The notes: generated by a model from the sequence alone, not told the origin. DNA of 59,401 nucleotides from Rufibacter sediminis (GCF_014269285.1 NZ_JACOAF010000019.1:1-59401); one strand, 5' to 3'. Positions 33,601 to 42,082 are shown, numbered from the stretch's first letter. Numbers and translations are program-made.

Positions 33601-35149
33601 CACCCCAGGCGTGGGTTTGATTTCGCCGCCGCCGCACCATGACATCTATTCTATTGAAGACCTGAAGCAGTTGATCTTCGATCTGAAGAACGCCAATCCC
33701 AAAGCCCGCATCAACGTGAAGTTGGTGGCTGAGGCTGGGGTGGGCACCATCGCCTCGGGCGTAGCCAAAGCCAAAGCCGATGCCATCATGATCTCGGGGG
33801 CCGACGGCGGTACCGGGGCCAGCCCGCTGAGCTCCATCCGGCACACCGGCTTGCCTTGGGAAATTGGCCTCGCCGAAGCGCATCAGACCCTGATCAAAAA
33901 CAACCTGCGCAGCCGCGTGGTACTGCAGACTGATGGCAAGATTCTGACCGGCTATGACCTAGCCGTGGCTACTTTGCTGGGTGCGGAAGAATACGGCGTG
34001 GCCACCGCCGCTTTGATCACCGAAGGCTGTATCATGATGCGGAAATGCCACCTGAACACCTGCCCAGTAGGAATTGCGACGCAGAACCCAGATTTGCGGG
34101 CTCTTTTCACCGGTGACCCCGACCACGTGGTGAATCTGTTCACGTTCATGGCCATGGAACTGCGGCAGATCATGGCTTCTTTGGGCTTCCGGACCATCAA
34201 CGAAATGGTGGGTCAGTCCCAAGTACTCAAAATCAGAACCGACCTGAACCACTGGAAACTGAAGAACCTGGACCTCTCCCCTATCTTCCACCAGGAATAT
34301 GCCCCGCGCAACGTGGGTACCTACAAGCAGATTGAGCAGGACCACGAGATTGGCAAAGTGCTGGACAAGAAACTCATCCGGGACCTGAAAAAAGGCAATA
34401 CCGAGGTAGAGTACCGCATCAACAACGTAGACCGCGCGGTGGGCACCATGCTCTCGTATGAAATCTCCCGCAATTTTGGGAAACACGGTTTGCCGGAAGA
34501 TAGCTTCCGAGCTACGTTCTACGGATCGGCGGGGCAAAGCCTGGGGGCGTTTCTGGCTCCGGGCATTACCTTCAAACTTTATGGTGAGGCCAATGACTAC
34601 ATGGGAAAAGGTCTCTCGGGCGGTAAACTGATTTTGCAGCCTTTCAAGGAAAGCCAGTACCTGGCGCATGAGCACATCATCACCGGCAACGTGGCCCTTT
34701 ACGGAGCTACCGCCGGCAAAGTGTACATCAACGGCATGGCCGGGGAGCGCTTCTGCGTGCGCAACTCCGGGGCCGAAGCGGTGGTGGAAGGCATTGGCGA
34801 CCACGGCTGCGAGTACATGACTGGGGGAAAAGTGCTGGTGCTTGGCGAGATAGGCAAGAACTTCGCGGCGGGCATGAGTGGCGGGATGGCGTATCTCTAC
34901 GCCCCCGATCCCAATCATGTAGACCAACTGAACCTGGACATGGTTGGCCTGGAGGAACCAGACACCGAGGATCTGCTCTGGATTGTGCAGAAACTACAGG
35001 AGCACGTGGGATACACCGGCAGCGTGCTGGCAAGAGAATTCCTGGAGAACTGGGAGCTTCACCGCGACCACTTCCGGAAAGTGATGCCGCATGACCTCAA
35101 AAAAGCCCTGCAATTAAAAGATAAAGAAACTGAAAGAATTTTGGCGTAA
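30644..35149 (+). CDS. gltB: Glutamate synthase large (alpha) subunit
   Basis: This encodes 1501 residues, standard length. The order of domains is typical: a 20-residue propeptide followed by Cys21 in HDACGVGCV, the N-terminal nucleophile of the glutamine amidotransferase domain (about 21-430); a central domain; the FMN-binding synthase domain (about 860-1230) with GGKSNSGEGGEDEARY and DGGTGASPLSSI; a 3Fe-4S cluster site with cysteines in GCIMMRKCHLNTCPVGIATQ; and the C-terminal beta-helix GXGXG domain. It converts glutamine plus 2-oxoglutarate to two glutamates with electrons delivered through GltD. Its stop and the gltD start share one base, so the two are translationally coupled. Confidence 0.98.
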   Translation: MNQADELNRGLYTPELEHDACGVGCVVNLDGHKSHATVKDALTMLKNMEHRGATGSDPETGDGAGILVQLPHDFFRKELAEFAITLPPQGSYGVGMVFFPTVYELREKSRKVLNNCLRKLGLSLIGYRLVPVNSQVPGHGAKAVEPYIEQVFVQPVDPTIKGEDLERKLFVLRNLISNETRKNVRGENGTFYIASFSSRTIIYKGQLKTDQLERYYHDLRHPDFRSAIAVVHSRFSTNTFPNWRLAQPFRFIAHNGEINTIRGNVNKMKSKEALMSSPLFTEEEMQWLLPVTNPEDSDSANLDALVELLTLSGRPLPHVMMMLVPEAWQNNEHMDTYKKAFYKFHASLMEPWDGPAALFFTDGTQIGATLDRNGLRPVRYCLTKQGRLVMASEAGALCVDPRDVIKRGRLQPGKMLLADISQNRIFEDDEIKQLVCNDKPYFDWIQKNRIKLRLRPEPSILLQPCTPEELRQRQKAYGYTREDLKMVVEPMAATAYEPVGSMGSDTPLAVLSQQSQHVSNYFKQFFAQVSNPPIDSIRERLVMSLFTRVGESLNILDESELHTRQIHISQPVMDPVEFQKLVFLKEEGFEHETLDATFSTRETGNLQREIDRICAEAEAAVRAGKKILIISNRNITAQRAAIPSLLAVGAVHHHLIEKRIRTKAGLVVEAGDAWETHHFATIIGYGASAVYPFLVYDTIKGLHDQHKLDNAHPYTHYFQNFIYAVDNGLLKILSKMGISTLQSYQSSQIFEILGLSQEVIEKCFKGTTNRLEGLNFEDLEREALTKHQSAYPDHENLLESGGYYQWRRDGEEHLLTPKVIHLLQKSTRLNDYLLYKEYSKSIREHQQETAITLRNLFEFRKRQSVPLEEVEPVSAILKRFATGAMSFGSISYEAHTTLAIAMNRIGGKSNSGEGGEDEARYTRKPNGDSENSRVKQVASGRFGVTSHYLANADEIQIKIAQGAKPGEGGQLPGHKVDHWIARVRCSTPGVGLISPPPHHDIYSIEDLKQLIFDLKNANPKARINVKLVAEAGVGTIASGVAKAKADAIMISGADGGTGASPLSSIRHTGLPWEIGLAEAHQTLIKNNLRSRVVLQTDGKILTGYDLAVATLLGAEEYGVATAALITEGCIMMRKCHLNTCPVGIATQNPDLRALFTGDPDHVVNLFTFMAMELRQIMASLGFRTINEMVGQSQVLKIRTDLNHWKLKNLDLSPIFHQEYAPRNVGTYKQIEQDHEIGKVLDKKLIRDLKKGNTEVEYRINNVDRAVGTMLSYEISRNFGKHGLPEDSFRATFYGSAGQSLGAFLAPGITFKLYGEANDYMGKGLSGGKLILQPFKESQYLAHEHIITGNVALYGATAGKVYINGMAGERFCVRNSGAEAVVEGIGDHGCEYMTGGKVLVLGEIGKNFAAGMSGGMAYLYAPDPNHVDQLNLDMVGLEEPDTEDLLWIVQKLQEHVGYTGSVLAREFLENWELHRDHFRKVMPHDLKKALQLKDKETERILA

Positions 35150-36603
35150 TGGGAATAGCAGACGGATTCTTGAAATATAACCGGGAACTACCCGGTACCC
35201 GCGACCCCAAAGTGCGGGTGAACGACTCAAACGAGATTTACCTTCCTTTTCCGGAAGACAAGACCAAACAACAGGCCTCCCGCTGCATGGACTGCGGCAT
35301 TCCTTTCTGCCACAACGGCTGTCCGTTGGGCAACCTGATTCCGGATTTCAACGATGCGGTCTCGGAAGGGGATTGGGAGCGGGCCGTGCGCGTGCTCTAC
35401 AGCACCAACAACTTCCCGGAGTTCACCGGCCGCATTTGCCCCGCCCCTTGTGAGAGCAGCTGCGTGTTGTCCATCAACAAACCGGCGGTGACCATTGAGC
35501 ACATTGAGAAATCCATTGCCGAGAAATCCTTTGAACTGGGCTTGGTACAACCACAGCCGCCCCTGCAAAGAACCGGCAAAAAGGTAGCCGTGGTAGGCTC
35601 TGGTCCGGCCGGATTAGCGGCGGCGGCCCAGCTGAACAAAGCCGGGCACAAGGTCACCGTGTACGAAAAAGATGAGAAAGCCGGCGGTTTGCTCCGTTAC
35701 GGCATCCCTGATTTCAAGCTGGAGAAATGGACCATTGACCGCCGCCTGGCCATTCTGGAGGCCGAGGGCATCAAGTTCAAGTACAACCGCAAGATTGGGC
35801 AAGACACCACCCTTAAAAAGCTGTACCGCAAGTACGACGCGGTGCTGCTCTGCATAGGGTCTACCAAACCGCGCGCCATCTCCATTCCGGGCAATCACCT
35901 GAAGGGCATCCACTTCGCCATGGATTACCTGGGCTTGCAGAACCGCCGGGTAGACGGAGCGCAGATTGCGCCGGAAAACGACATCAACGCCTTTGGGAAA
36001 CACGTGCTAGTCATTGGCGGCGGCGATACCGGCTCAGACTGCGTAGGCACCGCCAACCGCCATTTCGCCAAATCCATTACGCAGTTGCAGTACCGATTTA
36101 TGCCGTCCAGCGAGCGGCACCCCACCAATCCCTGGCCTGAGTGGCCGGTGACGTTCTCGTCTTCCTCTTCCCACGAAGAAGGCTGCGAGCGCAGCTGGGG
36201 CTGGCTGAACAAAGAATTCATCGCCGATGAGAACGGGCACGTGAAAGGCCTGCGCGTGGTGGAGCTGGAATGGAAAAACCAGTCTGAATACACCGAGAAA
36301 CCCAACAGCGAGCGCATTCTGCCGTGCGATCTGGCCTTGATCGCCATCGGGTACGAACGCCCCGAACACGATGCCTTCACCGCTAACTTCAAATTTGAGC
36401 TGGACCGCCGCGGCAACTTTAAACTGAACGACTGGCAAACGAACGTCCCGGGCATTTTCTCCGCCGGAGATGCGTGCCGCGGTCAATCGCTGGTGGTCTG
36501 GGCCATCTCAGACGGCCGCGAAGCCGCCCGCGCCATTGACGTCTACCTGATGGGCGACTCTGAATTACCTTCCAAAGAGCTGTCTAAGTACCAGCTGTTT
36601 TAA
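35149..36603 (+). CDS. gltD: Glutamate synthase small (beta) subunit
   Basis: This encodes 484 residues. The N-terminal 4Fe-4S cysteines are present (CMDCGIPFCHNGCPLGNLIP at about 41-60, and CPAPCESSC at about 97-105). Two Rossmann motifs follow: VAVVGSGPAGLAAAAQL (about 147) for FAD and VLVIGGGDTGSDCVGTA (about 286) for NADPH, with the C-terminal FSAGDACRGQSLVVWAISDGREAA. It passes electrons from NADPH to the large subunit. It starts one base inside the gltB stop codon and ends before a terminator hairpin at 36661. Confidence 0.97.
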   Translation: MGIADGFLKYNRELPGTRDPKVRVNDSNEIYLPFPEDKTKQQASRCMDCGIPFCHNGCPLGNLIPDFNDAVSEGDWERAVRVLYSTNNFPEFTGRICPAPCESSCVLSINKPAVTIEHIEKSIAEKSFELGLVQPQPPLQRTGKKVAVVGSGPAGLAAAAQLNKAGHKVTVYEKDEKAGGLLRYGIPDFKLEKWTIDRRLAILEAEGIKFKYNRKIGQDTTLKKLYRKYDAVLLCIGSTKPRAISIPGNHLKGIHFAMDYLGLQNRRVDGAQIAPENDINAFGKHVLVIGGGDTGSDCVGTANRHFAKSITQLQYRFMPSSERHPTNPWPEWPVTFSSSSSHEEGCERSWGWLNKEFIADENGHVKGLRVVELEWKNQSEYTEKPNSERILPCDLALIAIGYERPEHDAFTANFKFELDRRGNFKLNDWQTNVPGIFSAGDACRGQSLVVWAISDGREAARAIDVYLMGDSELPSKELSKYQLF

Positions 36604-36660
36604 TAACCGATTGTCCGTATTGGATATCGAGGATTAGGTAGTACGATAGAAGTTATACAG

Positions 36661-36692
36661 AGCCCCGGCTTGCCGTTTGGTGAGCCGGGGCT
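36661..36692 (+). terminator. Terminator of gltBD
   Basis: The arms AGCCCCGGCT and AGCCGGGGCT (perfect) are followed by TTCTGTTT. Confidence 0.85.
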
Positions 36693-36807
36693 TTCTGTTT
36701 CAATGCGTTTGTGGGCTGTTTTTTGAAAAAAAGCGTTGAATCGCCGATGGCATAGACACTCGCAGGTCCTCCGGACACTCCAAGGTCTTTAAAGTGAGCG
36801 GAAAGGT

Positions 36808-36846
36808 GGGTTTTAGGGCCGATTTCCGGAAAACGTGGTTAAAACA
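36808..36846. repeat. Dispersed palindrome copy
   Basis: GGGTTTTAGGGCCGATTTCC and GGAAAACGTGGTTAAAACA are partly complementary. Confidence 0.55.
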
Positions 36847-37000
36847 AACTTCTATGAAGCAGAAAGACACCTGCTTTTTTCTTGACCGGAAACTCGGATC
36901 TGAGCTCCCGCAAAACTGCTCGAGTCTCCCGGCGAGTCTGGAGACTCGCATCATCCTTTGTCACGAGACTAAAGTCTCGCGCCAGCTCCTTCTATGATCA

Positions 37001-37040
37001 GACTCAGGACTCACGACTCAGGACTCACGACTCAGAACTC
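37001..37040. repeat. Short tandem direct repeat
   Basis: The unit GACTCAGGACTCAC occurs twice in tandem, followed by a partial third copy (GACTCAGAACTCA). It is built from the 7-base word GACTCAx. Confidence 0.75.
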
Positions 37041-37081
37041 ATCTTGGCCTCGTAGTGTGCGCGGCTCCTACGAGTGTCTTT

Positions 37082-37121
37082 CCGTTTCTGGTCCGTTTTC
37101 GAAAAATCTGGCCTAAAACGG
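37082..37121. repeat. Dispersed palindrome copy
   Basis: The arms CCGTTTCTGGTCCGTTTTC and GAAAAATCTGGCCTAAAACG are close to complementary. It is upstream of the epoxide-hydrolase-like gene. Confidence 0.7.
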
Positions 37122-37169
37122 AAAAGCTGGCGGTTTACTCGTAGAAGTCTATAAAACTTGCGCTATCCT

Positions 37170-38021
37170 ATGGAAACAAGGACAACCTTTTACCGCACCA
37201 ATGGAGTCCGGCTGCATGTGGCCGAGGCAGGTTACGCCAACGAGAAAGTCATTTTGTTTCTGCACGGTTTTCCAGAGTTTTGGTACGGCTGGAAAAAGCA
37301 ACTCCAGTTCTTCGCCGAGAACGGCTGGCGCGCGGTGGCACCAGACCAACGCGGGTATAACCTGAGCAGCAAACCGGAAGAACTGGCGGCCTACACCATT
37401 GACCAACTCACCAGAGATATCGTGGAGCTTATTCCTCAGATCAGCGCGGGGAAAGTAGTGCTGGTGGGGCATGACTGGGGCGGAGCCGTTGCCTGGAATC
37501 TGGCCTTACAGCACCCCGAGCTGCTCGAAAAGCTGATCATCCTGAACATGCCGCACCCCCGGGTCATGCACCAGCATCTAACCCAGAACCCCAGGCAGAT
37601 GCTGCGGAGTTGGTACACCGGTTTTTTCCAGATTCCCTGGTTTCCCGAGATCGCGAGCAGTGCCTTTGACTTCCACTTGCTGGAAAGTACCATGACTGGC
37701 TCGGCGCTGCCCAACACCTTCACCCCCGCCGATATAAAAGCCTACAAAGAAGCGTGGGCGCAACCGAATGCCCTCACCACCATGATCAACTGGTACCCCG
37801 CCTACAAACAACACCCGATAAAAGCGCCCCGCCCAGTCAAGGTGCCCACCCTTATGATCTGGGGCAAGCAGGATCCATTCCTGGACACTGAACTGGCCCG
37901 GCCCAGCATTGAGCAATGCGCCAAAGGCCAGCTTATTCTCCTGGGAGAACCTACCCACTGGTTGCACCATGAACAACCCGAGAGAATCAACAGACTGATG
38001 CTGGATTTTCTGGTGGAATAG
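37170..38021 (+). CDS. Epoxide-hydrolase-like alpha/beta hydrolase
   Basis: This encodes 283 residues from ATG 37170 (a TTG at 37158 would add four). The motifs are those of the soluble epoxide hydrolase/haloalkane dehalogenase group: HGFPEFWYGW for the oxyanion loop, DQRGYNLSSKP, the nucleophile elbow GHDWGG in which Asp, not Ser, is the nucleophile, and a C-terminal PTHWLHHEQPERIN with the catalytic His. No signal peptide, so it is cytoplasmic. It would hydrolyse an epoxide or C-halogen bond; substrate unknown. It is monocistronic. Confidence 0.92.
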   Translation: METRTTFYRTNGVRLHVAEAGYANEKVILFLHGFPEFWYGWKKQLQFFAENGWRAVAPDQRGYNLSSKPEELAAYTIDQLTRDIVELIPQISAGKVVLVGHDWGGAVAWNLALQHPELLEKLIILNMPHPRVMHQHLTQNPRQMLRSWYTGFFQIPWFPEIASSAFDFHLLESTMTGSALPNTFTPADIKAYKEAWAQPNALTTMINWYPAYKQHPIKAPRPVKVPTLMIWGKQDPFLDTELARPSIEQCAKGQLILLGEPTHWLHHEQPERINRLMLDFLVE

Positions 38022-38098
38022 AGAAAGAGGTTCACAAAACGTAAAGCCTCTTGTTTCTTCAGGCTGGCTTTAGGCCGAACCAGCAAAGCCGGTAATGT

Positions 38099-38136
38099 TG
38101 TTTAAGGCTTGTTTCCGTAAAAGAGGGCTAAAACGG
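38099..38136. repeat. Dispersed palindrome copy
   Basis: TTTAAGGCTTGTTTCC and GTAAAAGAGGGCTAAAACGG follow the family layout. Confidence 0.55.
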
Positions 38137-38210
38137 AAATTCCTCCCGCTACCAGCTCAGTTTTCCAAGCACCTCAAACGCCCTCCAGCAAACAGCCCTA
38201 CAACAAAAAA

Positions 38211-38231
38211 CCGCACCTCAAAGAAGTGCGG
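38211..38231 (-). terminator. Terminator of the DUF6600 gene
   Basis: CCGCAC and GTGCGG form a short stem; on the minus strand it is followed by a run of six T. Confidence 0.75.
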
Positions 38232-38261
38232 CTTTCCCATCATTCATTAAATCAAAACGTG

Positions 38262-39557
38262 TTAATTTCTTCCGCTTCGGCTGGACTGTCTTCCTCCGGA
38301 GGAAGATTCCTGGCGGGGAGCCGCTTGCCGTTGCACAGGCGCTGAGGACGGAGCCATTTCCTGGCGGCTCCGTTGCTGGTACTGCCCCGGAGCGCTTGGC
38401 TCCTGCCGGGTACGGTCCTGGGATTGTACCTGAGCCGCGGCTGCCTCAGACCGACGGGAATAGCTGGTACTTTCGGAGCGTTGCGCGGGTGCCTCATAGG
38501 ACGAGCGGGTGCGGATCTGCGGGGAGTAGGTTTCAGAAGAACGTTGCGGGTATTCCCGGTTTTCTGAACGGGTACTGGCTCTCTCCTCTCCGCTGCTTTC
38601 AGCATTCCGTATGCCTTCCCGGGTCCGGATACGCTCGGTGGCGGTGCTTCGGAGTTCTGAGGAGGCCTCTACCTCCGCACGACCGCGGGAAGTGTTGGTT
38701 GTCTCTTCAGAACGGCTTCTGACAGCGTTGCTGCTCCGGTCGGTTCTGCCCACCGCCTCATTGGCGTTGGACGAGCGGGAACGGGTAAGGGAGTTTTCCC
38801 TAGCAATCACGCGGGTAGGCGCTTCTTCACGGCGGGAGTTCACCTCTGGACGGTAAATCCGGACGGAGTTCTCGGCCAGCGAGGTTCTGCCGGGGCGGCT
38901 GTCCTGGTCTACGCGGTAGACATTCACCTTGCGGTTGGTGGCCCGCTCAATATCCTGGTTCCGGGGTCCGTACACATAGCGGCGGTTATCGCGCTCATAG
39001 TAGTTGTTGATAATTGTGGTGTTGTGGTAGATGTTCACTACCCGGGTTCTGGGCACGCAGTACGAGTAGATTCTGGGGCTGGAGATATACATCACGGGCA
39101 CAAACACCCAGCGTACCGCCGGCACAATGTAGGTTACCCGAGGCCCCATAGGCGCCCAACCGTAGTAGCCGCCGCCGTTGCGCCAGTCTACCCAGGCCGG
39201 TCCCCACTCAGAACCCGGTATCCAGAGCCAGCCTTCGTAGTCGTCATAGATCCAGCGGCCGTAGTGGAACGGAGCCCAACCCCACTCGTAGTCAGACACC
39301 CAGGTGTTGCCATACTCGGTCATGACCCAGTGGCCTCGGGTGCCGTACGGCTGAAACCCCCGCTCTACGTTAGGCGACCACACATAGCCGTACTCCCTAT
39401 CATTGATCCAGCGGCCATGGGCATCCAGCTCATCGTAAAAGGTCTGGAAAGACACCCGGTCTCCCGGACGAGCCTGCGCTTCAGGAACCTTGAGCAGGCA
39501 GAAAGCCATGAGAGCCATCACTCCCATGGCCCACAGACGTGGTAAAAAAATTTTCAT
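38262..39557 (-). CDS. Secreted DUF6600-family protein with long Arg/Ser/Glu-rich tail
   Basis: This encodes 431 residues with a signal peptide (about 1-29, ending PEAQA). Residues 30-190 have the repeated aromatic pattern of DUF6600: FYDELDAHGRWINDREYGYVWSP, then GHWVMTEYGNTWVSDYEWGWAPFHYGRWIYDD and GWLWIPGSEWGPAWVDWRNGGGYYGW (each cited in part). From about 200 to the end the sequence is low-complexity, rich in Arg, Ser, Glu and Gln, and probably disordered. The family is exported and of unknown function; a surface or periplasmic structural role is a guess. It is monocistronic. Confidence 0.9.
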   Translation of the reverse strand: MKIFLPRLWAMGVMALMAFCLLKVPEAQARPGDRVSFQTFYDELDAHGRWINDREYGYVWSPNVERGFQPYGTRGHWVMTEYGNTWVSDYEWGWAPFHYGRWIYDDYEGWLWIPGSEWGPAWVDWRNGGGYYGWAPMGPRVTYIVPAVRWVFVPVMYISSPRIYSYCVPRTRVVNIYHNTTIINNYYERDNRRYVYGPRNQDIERATNRKVNVYRVDQDSRPGRTSLAENSVRIYRPEVNSRREEAPTRVIARENSLTRSRSSNANEAVGRTDRSSNAVRSRSEETTNTSRGRAEVEASSELRSTATERIRTREGIRNAESSGEERASTRSENREYPQRSSETYSPQIRTRSSYEAPAQRSESTSYSRRSEAAAAQVQSQDRTRQEPSAPGQYQQRSRQEMAPSSAPVQRQAAPRQESSSGGRQSSRSGRN

Positions 39558-39928
39558 TTGGGTTAGTCTTTATATTGGGCAACGGCGCGAAAAAAGGATC
39601 ACGTTTGCTGCTCAATTTGGTTTAAAACAGAAGACAAGTACTTTCTCAACTCAATCCAAAAATCTTGCCAAAAACCTGCTTTAAGCTGGAGTATTCAGGA
39701 TAAAAGTTCCCTTCTATAAGCAACTCATTTTCAATAAAGAAGCCGTTCAACGGCGTATGCTTCCAGACTCCTGACATTAGCGGCAAACCAGCATAGGATT
39801 ATTCCTCCACTCCGGTGAAAAACAGTGTGTATTTTTGTCAAAGAAAAAAGGACTTTTCGCTACCTTTAGGCCTTCTATTTGTCCTCTGGCCTGGGCAGTA
39901 GCTCGTTGTTTTCAATACCGGAATTCAG
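39558..39928. other. Intergenic region, no gene seen
   Basis: This is 371 bases between divergent genes (DUF6600 leftward, histidine kinase rightward). I see no palindrome copy, hairpin or coding frame. Promoters of both genes should be here. Confidence 0.5.
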
Positions 39929-41257
39929 TTGAAATTTTACTTTTTTAATGCGCCTGCCCCCGCTTCTCTAGAGGTGTTCCGGCAGGAGTATGTCTCTCAA
40001 AACCTAAAAAAACTTAGGCTGGCGGCCTACTTGGCGATGTCGGTTTCCTGCGGGATCATCATGCTACCGCTGGTGTTTCCGGTTCTCAACCAAACGCGGC
40101 ACGCCACCTTCTACCGGGGGCTGAATATTTCCCTCATCTTCTCTTCTGCCCTGGCACTGGGTTTTGAGCACGTTTTAACCAAAGGCACCAGAAAACAGCC
40201 GCCCTACTGGGTAGGCCAGCTCCTTTGCCTGGGTTTTGCCTTTGCGTTTATCTGCAGCTGCCTGGGCATCACGTTCATTGCGCAGTCCAACCCTAAAAAC
40301 ACCCTCACCATGTACCTGCTGGGCCTGGGAACGGTGGCTTTTCTCTGGGATTTTGACTACCTGGAGACGTTGGTTTTGGTGGCGCTCACCTCGCTGGCTT
40401 TCACGTTGGTCGTTCAGCTTTCGTTCCTGAGCCCTGAGCAAGCCCTCCTGAACCACTGCATGTCTTTTGTGATTCTGGTTTGCTTTTATTTTCTTTCCCG
40501 CATCATGTACAGCTACCGGGCAAATCATTTCCTGCAGCTAAAGGAGATTGAGGAGAAAAACCTGGAGATTCAGAAAATGAGTCAGGCCAAGTCTGAAATT
40601 CTGGGCGTGGTGGCGCATGACCTGCGGAGCCCCTTCAACAACATTGAGATGATCACCTCGCTGCTGCAGAAAAAGAACCTCACGCCGGAGCAGGAACAGC
40701 AATACCTGGGCCTGATCTTGACCAGTTGCCAGACCTCCCGGAACACGATCAACGAGCTGCTTTACCTGGCGCGGGAAGAACAACTAGAAGCCATTCCGCT
40801 GGAACGACTGGATATCTGCGAGCTCCTGCAGCAGGTGCAACAAGAATGGCAGTCTCAGCTGCAAGGCTCCAAAGACCTGAAACTGCTGCATCCGCCGGCG
40901 CCGCTCTACGCCCAACTGAACAAAGACCGGTTTCACCGCATCATGGACAACCTGCTCTCCAACGCGGTCAAATTCACGCCCGCTAACGGCAAAATTCTCA
41001 TCCGGGTACGCGAAGAAAAGAAAAAGCTCCAGCTGGAAGTTACTGATGAAGGCATCGGGATACCGGAGCGAATCAGGCCACTGTTGTTTGAGCGCTTCTC
41101 CAAAGCCCGGAGGCGCGGTTTGCAAGGCGAAAAGTCCACCGGTTTGGGCCTGAGCATCTGCCGCCAGCTGGTGGAACAACACGGCGGCTCCATTGACGTG
41201 GAAAGCGAAGAGCGCAAAGGCACTACCTTCCACATCACCTTACCGGCCGTGAAGTAA
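39929..41257 (+). CDS. Membrane sensor histidine kinase
   Basis: This encodes 442 residues from TTG 39929; an ATG at 40036 would cut into the first helix. Six hydrophobic segments (about 31-52, 64-80, 95-118, 125-142, 147-166 and 176-194) form a membrane sensor without a periplasmic domain. A short coiled linker leads to HisKA (SEILGVVAHDLRSPFNN with His230) and a HATPase domain with NLLSNAVKFTP (N box), DEGIGIPE (G1) and GLGLSICRQLVEQHGGSI (G2). No response regulator is adjacent, so it is an orphan kinase in this window. Confidence 0.93.
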   Translation: MKFYFFNAPAPASLEVFRQEYVSQNLKKLRLAAYLAMSVSCGIIMLPLVFPVLNQTRHATFYRGLNISLIFSSALALGFEHVLTKGTRKQPPYWVGQLLCLGFAFAFICSCLGITFIAQSNPKNTLTMYLLGLGTVAFLWDFDYLETLVLVALTSLAFTLVVQLSFLSPEQALLNHCMSFVILVCFYFLSRIMYSYRANHFLQLKEIEEKNLEIQKMSQAKSEILGVVAHDLRSPFNNIEMITSLLQKKNLTPEQEQQYLGLILTSCQTSRNTINELLYLAREEQLEAIPLERLDICELLQQVQQEWQSQLQGSKDLKLLHPPAPLYAQLNKDRFHRIMDNLLSNAVKFTPANGKILIRVREEKKKLQLEVTDEGIGIPERIRPLLFERFSKARRRGLQGEKSTGLGLSICRQLVEQHGGSIDVESEERKGTTFHITLPAVK

Positions 41258-41308
41258 AACCGCCAGCATTCCAACGTCATCAGCCGCACGCAAGCAAGAT
41301 CGGCCCTG

Positions 41309-41348
41309 CCGTTTTTAAGCTGATTTCCGGAAATCGGCCGTAAAACGG
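41309..41348. repeat. Dispersed palindrome copy (good stem)
   Basis: The arms CCGTTTTTAAGCTGATTTCC and GGAAATCGGCCGTAAAACGG are complementary apart from a few central pairs. The inner part changed to GATTTCC/GGAAATC on both sides together. Confidence 0.8.
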
Positions 41349-41489
41349 AAAGCATTCTCTTCCATCTTTATAAATGAGAACCACACTGGCGCGGCGATAA
41401 AATCTGAATTACCAACGTGATTTACGGCATCTGTATCGCTTTGATTGCGAAAGGGAAATTCTTCTTTGAAGCACAAGAGCAACGAACAT

Positions 41490-41529
41490 CCGTTTTGGGC
41501 GTGAAAAGATGAAAACAGGCCAAAAAGAG
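41490..41529. repeat. Dispersed palindrome copy (degenerate)
   Basis: CCGTTTTGGGCGTGAAAAG and GAAAACAGGCCAAAAAGAG. Confidence 0.5.
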
Positions 41530-41560
41530 AGGCAAGCCATTGTGGCTTGCCTCTCTTTTT
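41522..41560. terminator. Bidirectional terminator
   Basis: The 17-base arms AAAAAGAGAGGCAAGCC and GGCTTGCCTCTCTTTTT are exactly complementary, with T-runs on both strands. It lies between the convergent histidine kinase and DUF4890-like genes. Confidence 0.92.
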
Positions 41561-41578
41561 TAGATGCTTTACCGTTGA

Positions 41579-42082
41579 TTAGCCGTTCTGCTGTCTTCTG
41601 GATTGGTGGTCTCTGGCTCCGTCTTTGCCTTTGCGGTTAGCGCGGTTAGCCTGCATTTGCTTGCGGTCAGCTTCGTACTGGGCATATTGCTTTTTGTTCA
41701 CGATGCTTTTGAACTCTTTTTCCCAATCGGCTCTGAGGCGTTGCATCTGCTCACGGCCTTGCTCGTTGCGGCCTTTGCCTTGGGCAAACTGTCCTTTCAG
41801 GCTCTCCAGCTGTTGGGCTTGTTTCAGGTTAAGCTCTTGCAATTTTCTTTCCTGCGACTTGTTCAAACCCAGTTTTTTGGTCAGCATCTCGGTGCGTTTG
41901 GTGGCGCGTTGCTCGGGAGTTACCTTGGCGCGTTTGTCATCGCCCCGGCGGAAATCCCCCCGGTCTCTTCTTCCCTGCTCCACGCGGTTCTCCGCGTTTC
42001 TGCCTTGTTGCGGCGTAGTTTGGGCGTAAGAAGTTCCGGCTACTGCCAATCCGAGGGCCATCATTGCAACTAACTTTTTCAT
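41579..42082 (-). CDS. Periplasmic DUF4890-like (Spy-like) protein
   Basis: This encodes 167 residues with a signal peptide (1-20, VAGTSYAQ). The mature part is highly charged and helical: KVTPEQRATKRTEMLTKKLGLNKSQERKLQELNLKQAQQLESL (cited in part) and later WEKEFKSIVNKKQYAQYEADRKQM, matching the DUF4890/LTXXQ-Spy pattern of two helical hairpins. Such proteins act as periplasmic chaperones or stress-related factors in Bacteroidota; the role here is inferred. The C-terminal 25 residues are basic and disordered. Confidence 0.85.
   Translation of the reverse strand: MKKLVAMMALGLAVAGTSYAQTTPQQGRNAENRVEQGRRDRGDFRRGDDKRAKVTPEQRATKRTEMLTKKLGLNKSQERKLQELNLKQAQQLESLKGQFAQGKGRNEQGREQMQRLRADWEKEFKSIVNKKQYAQYEADRKQMQANRANRKGKDGARDHQSRRQQNG

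Larger units (their letters stand above)
36604..37169. other. Intergenic region rich in short inverted repeats
   Basis: This is 566 bases without a gene. It contains the gltBD terminator, palindrome copies at 36808-36846 and 37082-37121, two small perfect hairpins (CGAGTCT-GG-AGACTCG at 36933-36948 and CGAGACT-AA-AGTCTCG at 36964-36979), a short direct-repeat run (37001-37040) and another hairpin CTCGTAG...CTACGAG at about 37049-37073. Confidence 0.6.
41258..41578. other. Intergenic region with two palindromes and a terminator
   Basis: This is 321 bases between convergent genes. It holds palindrome copies at 41309-41348 and 41490-41529; the second runs directly into the strong terminator at 41522-41560. 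Confidence 0.6.

Noticed and set aside
30878..34927. Several long open frames on the strand opposite gltB (for example 32165-33106 and 33959-34927).
   Set aside because: They are antisense to a certain, highly conserved gene in GC-rich DNA; their translations are rich in His, Gly and Val and have no domain.
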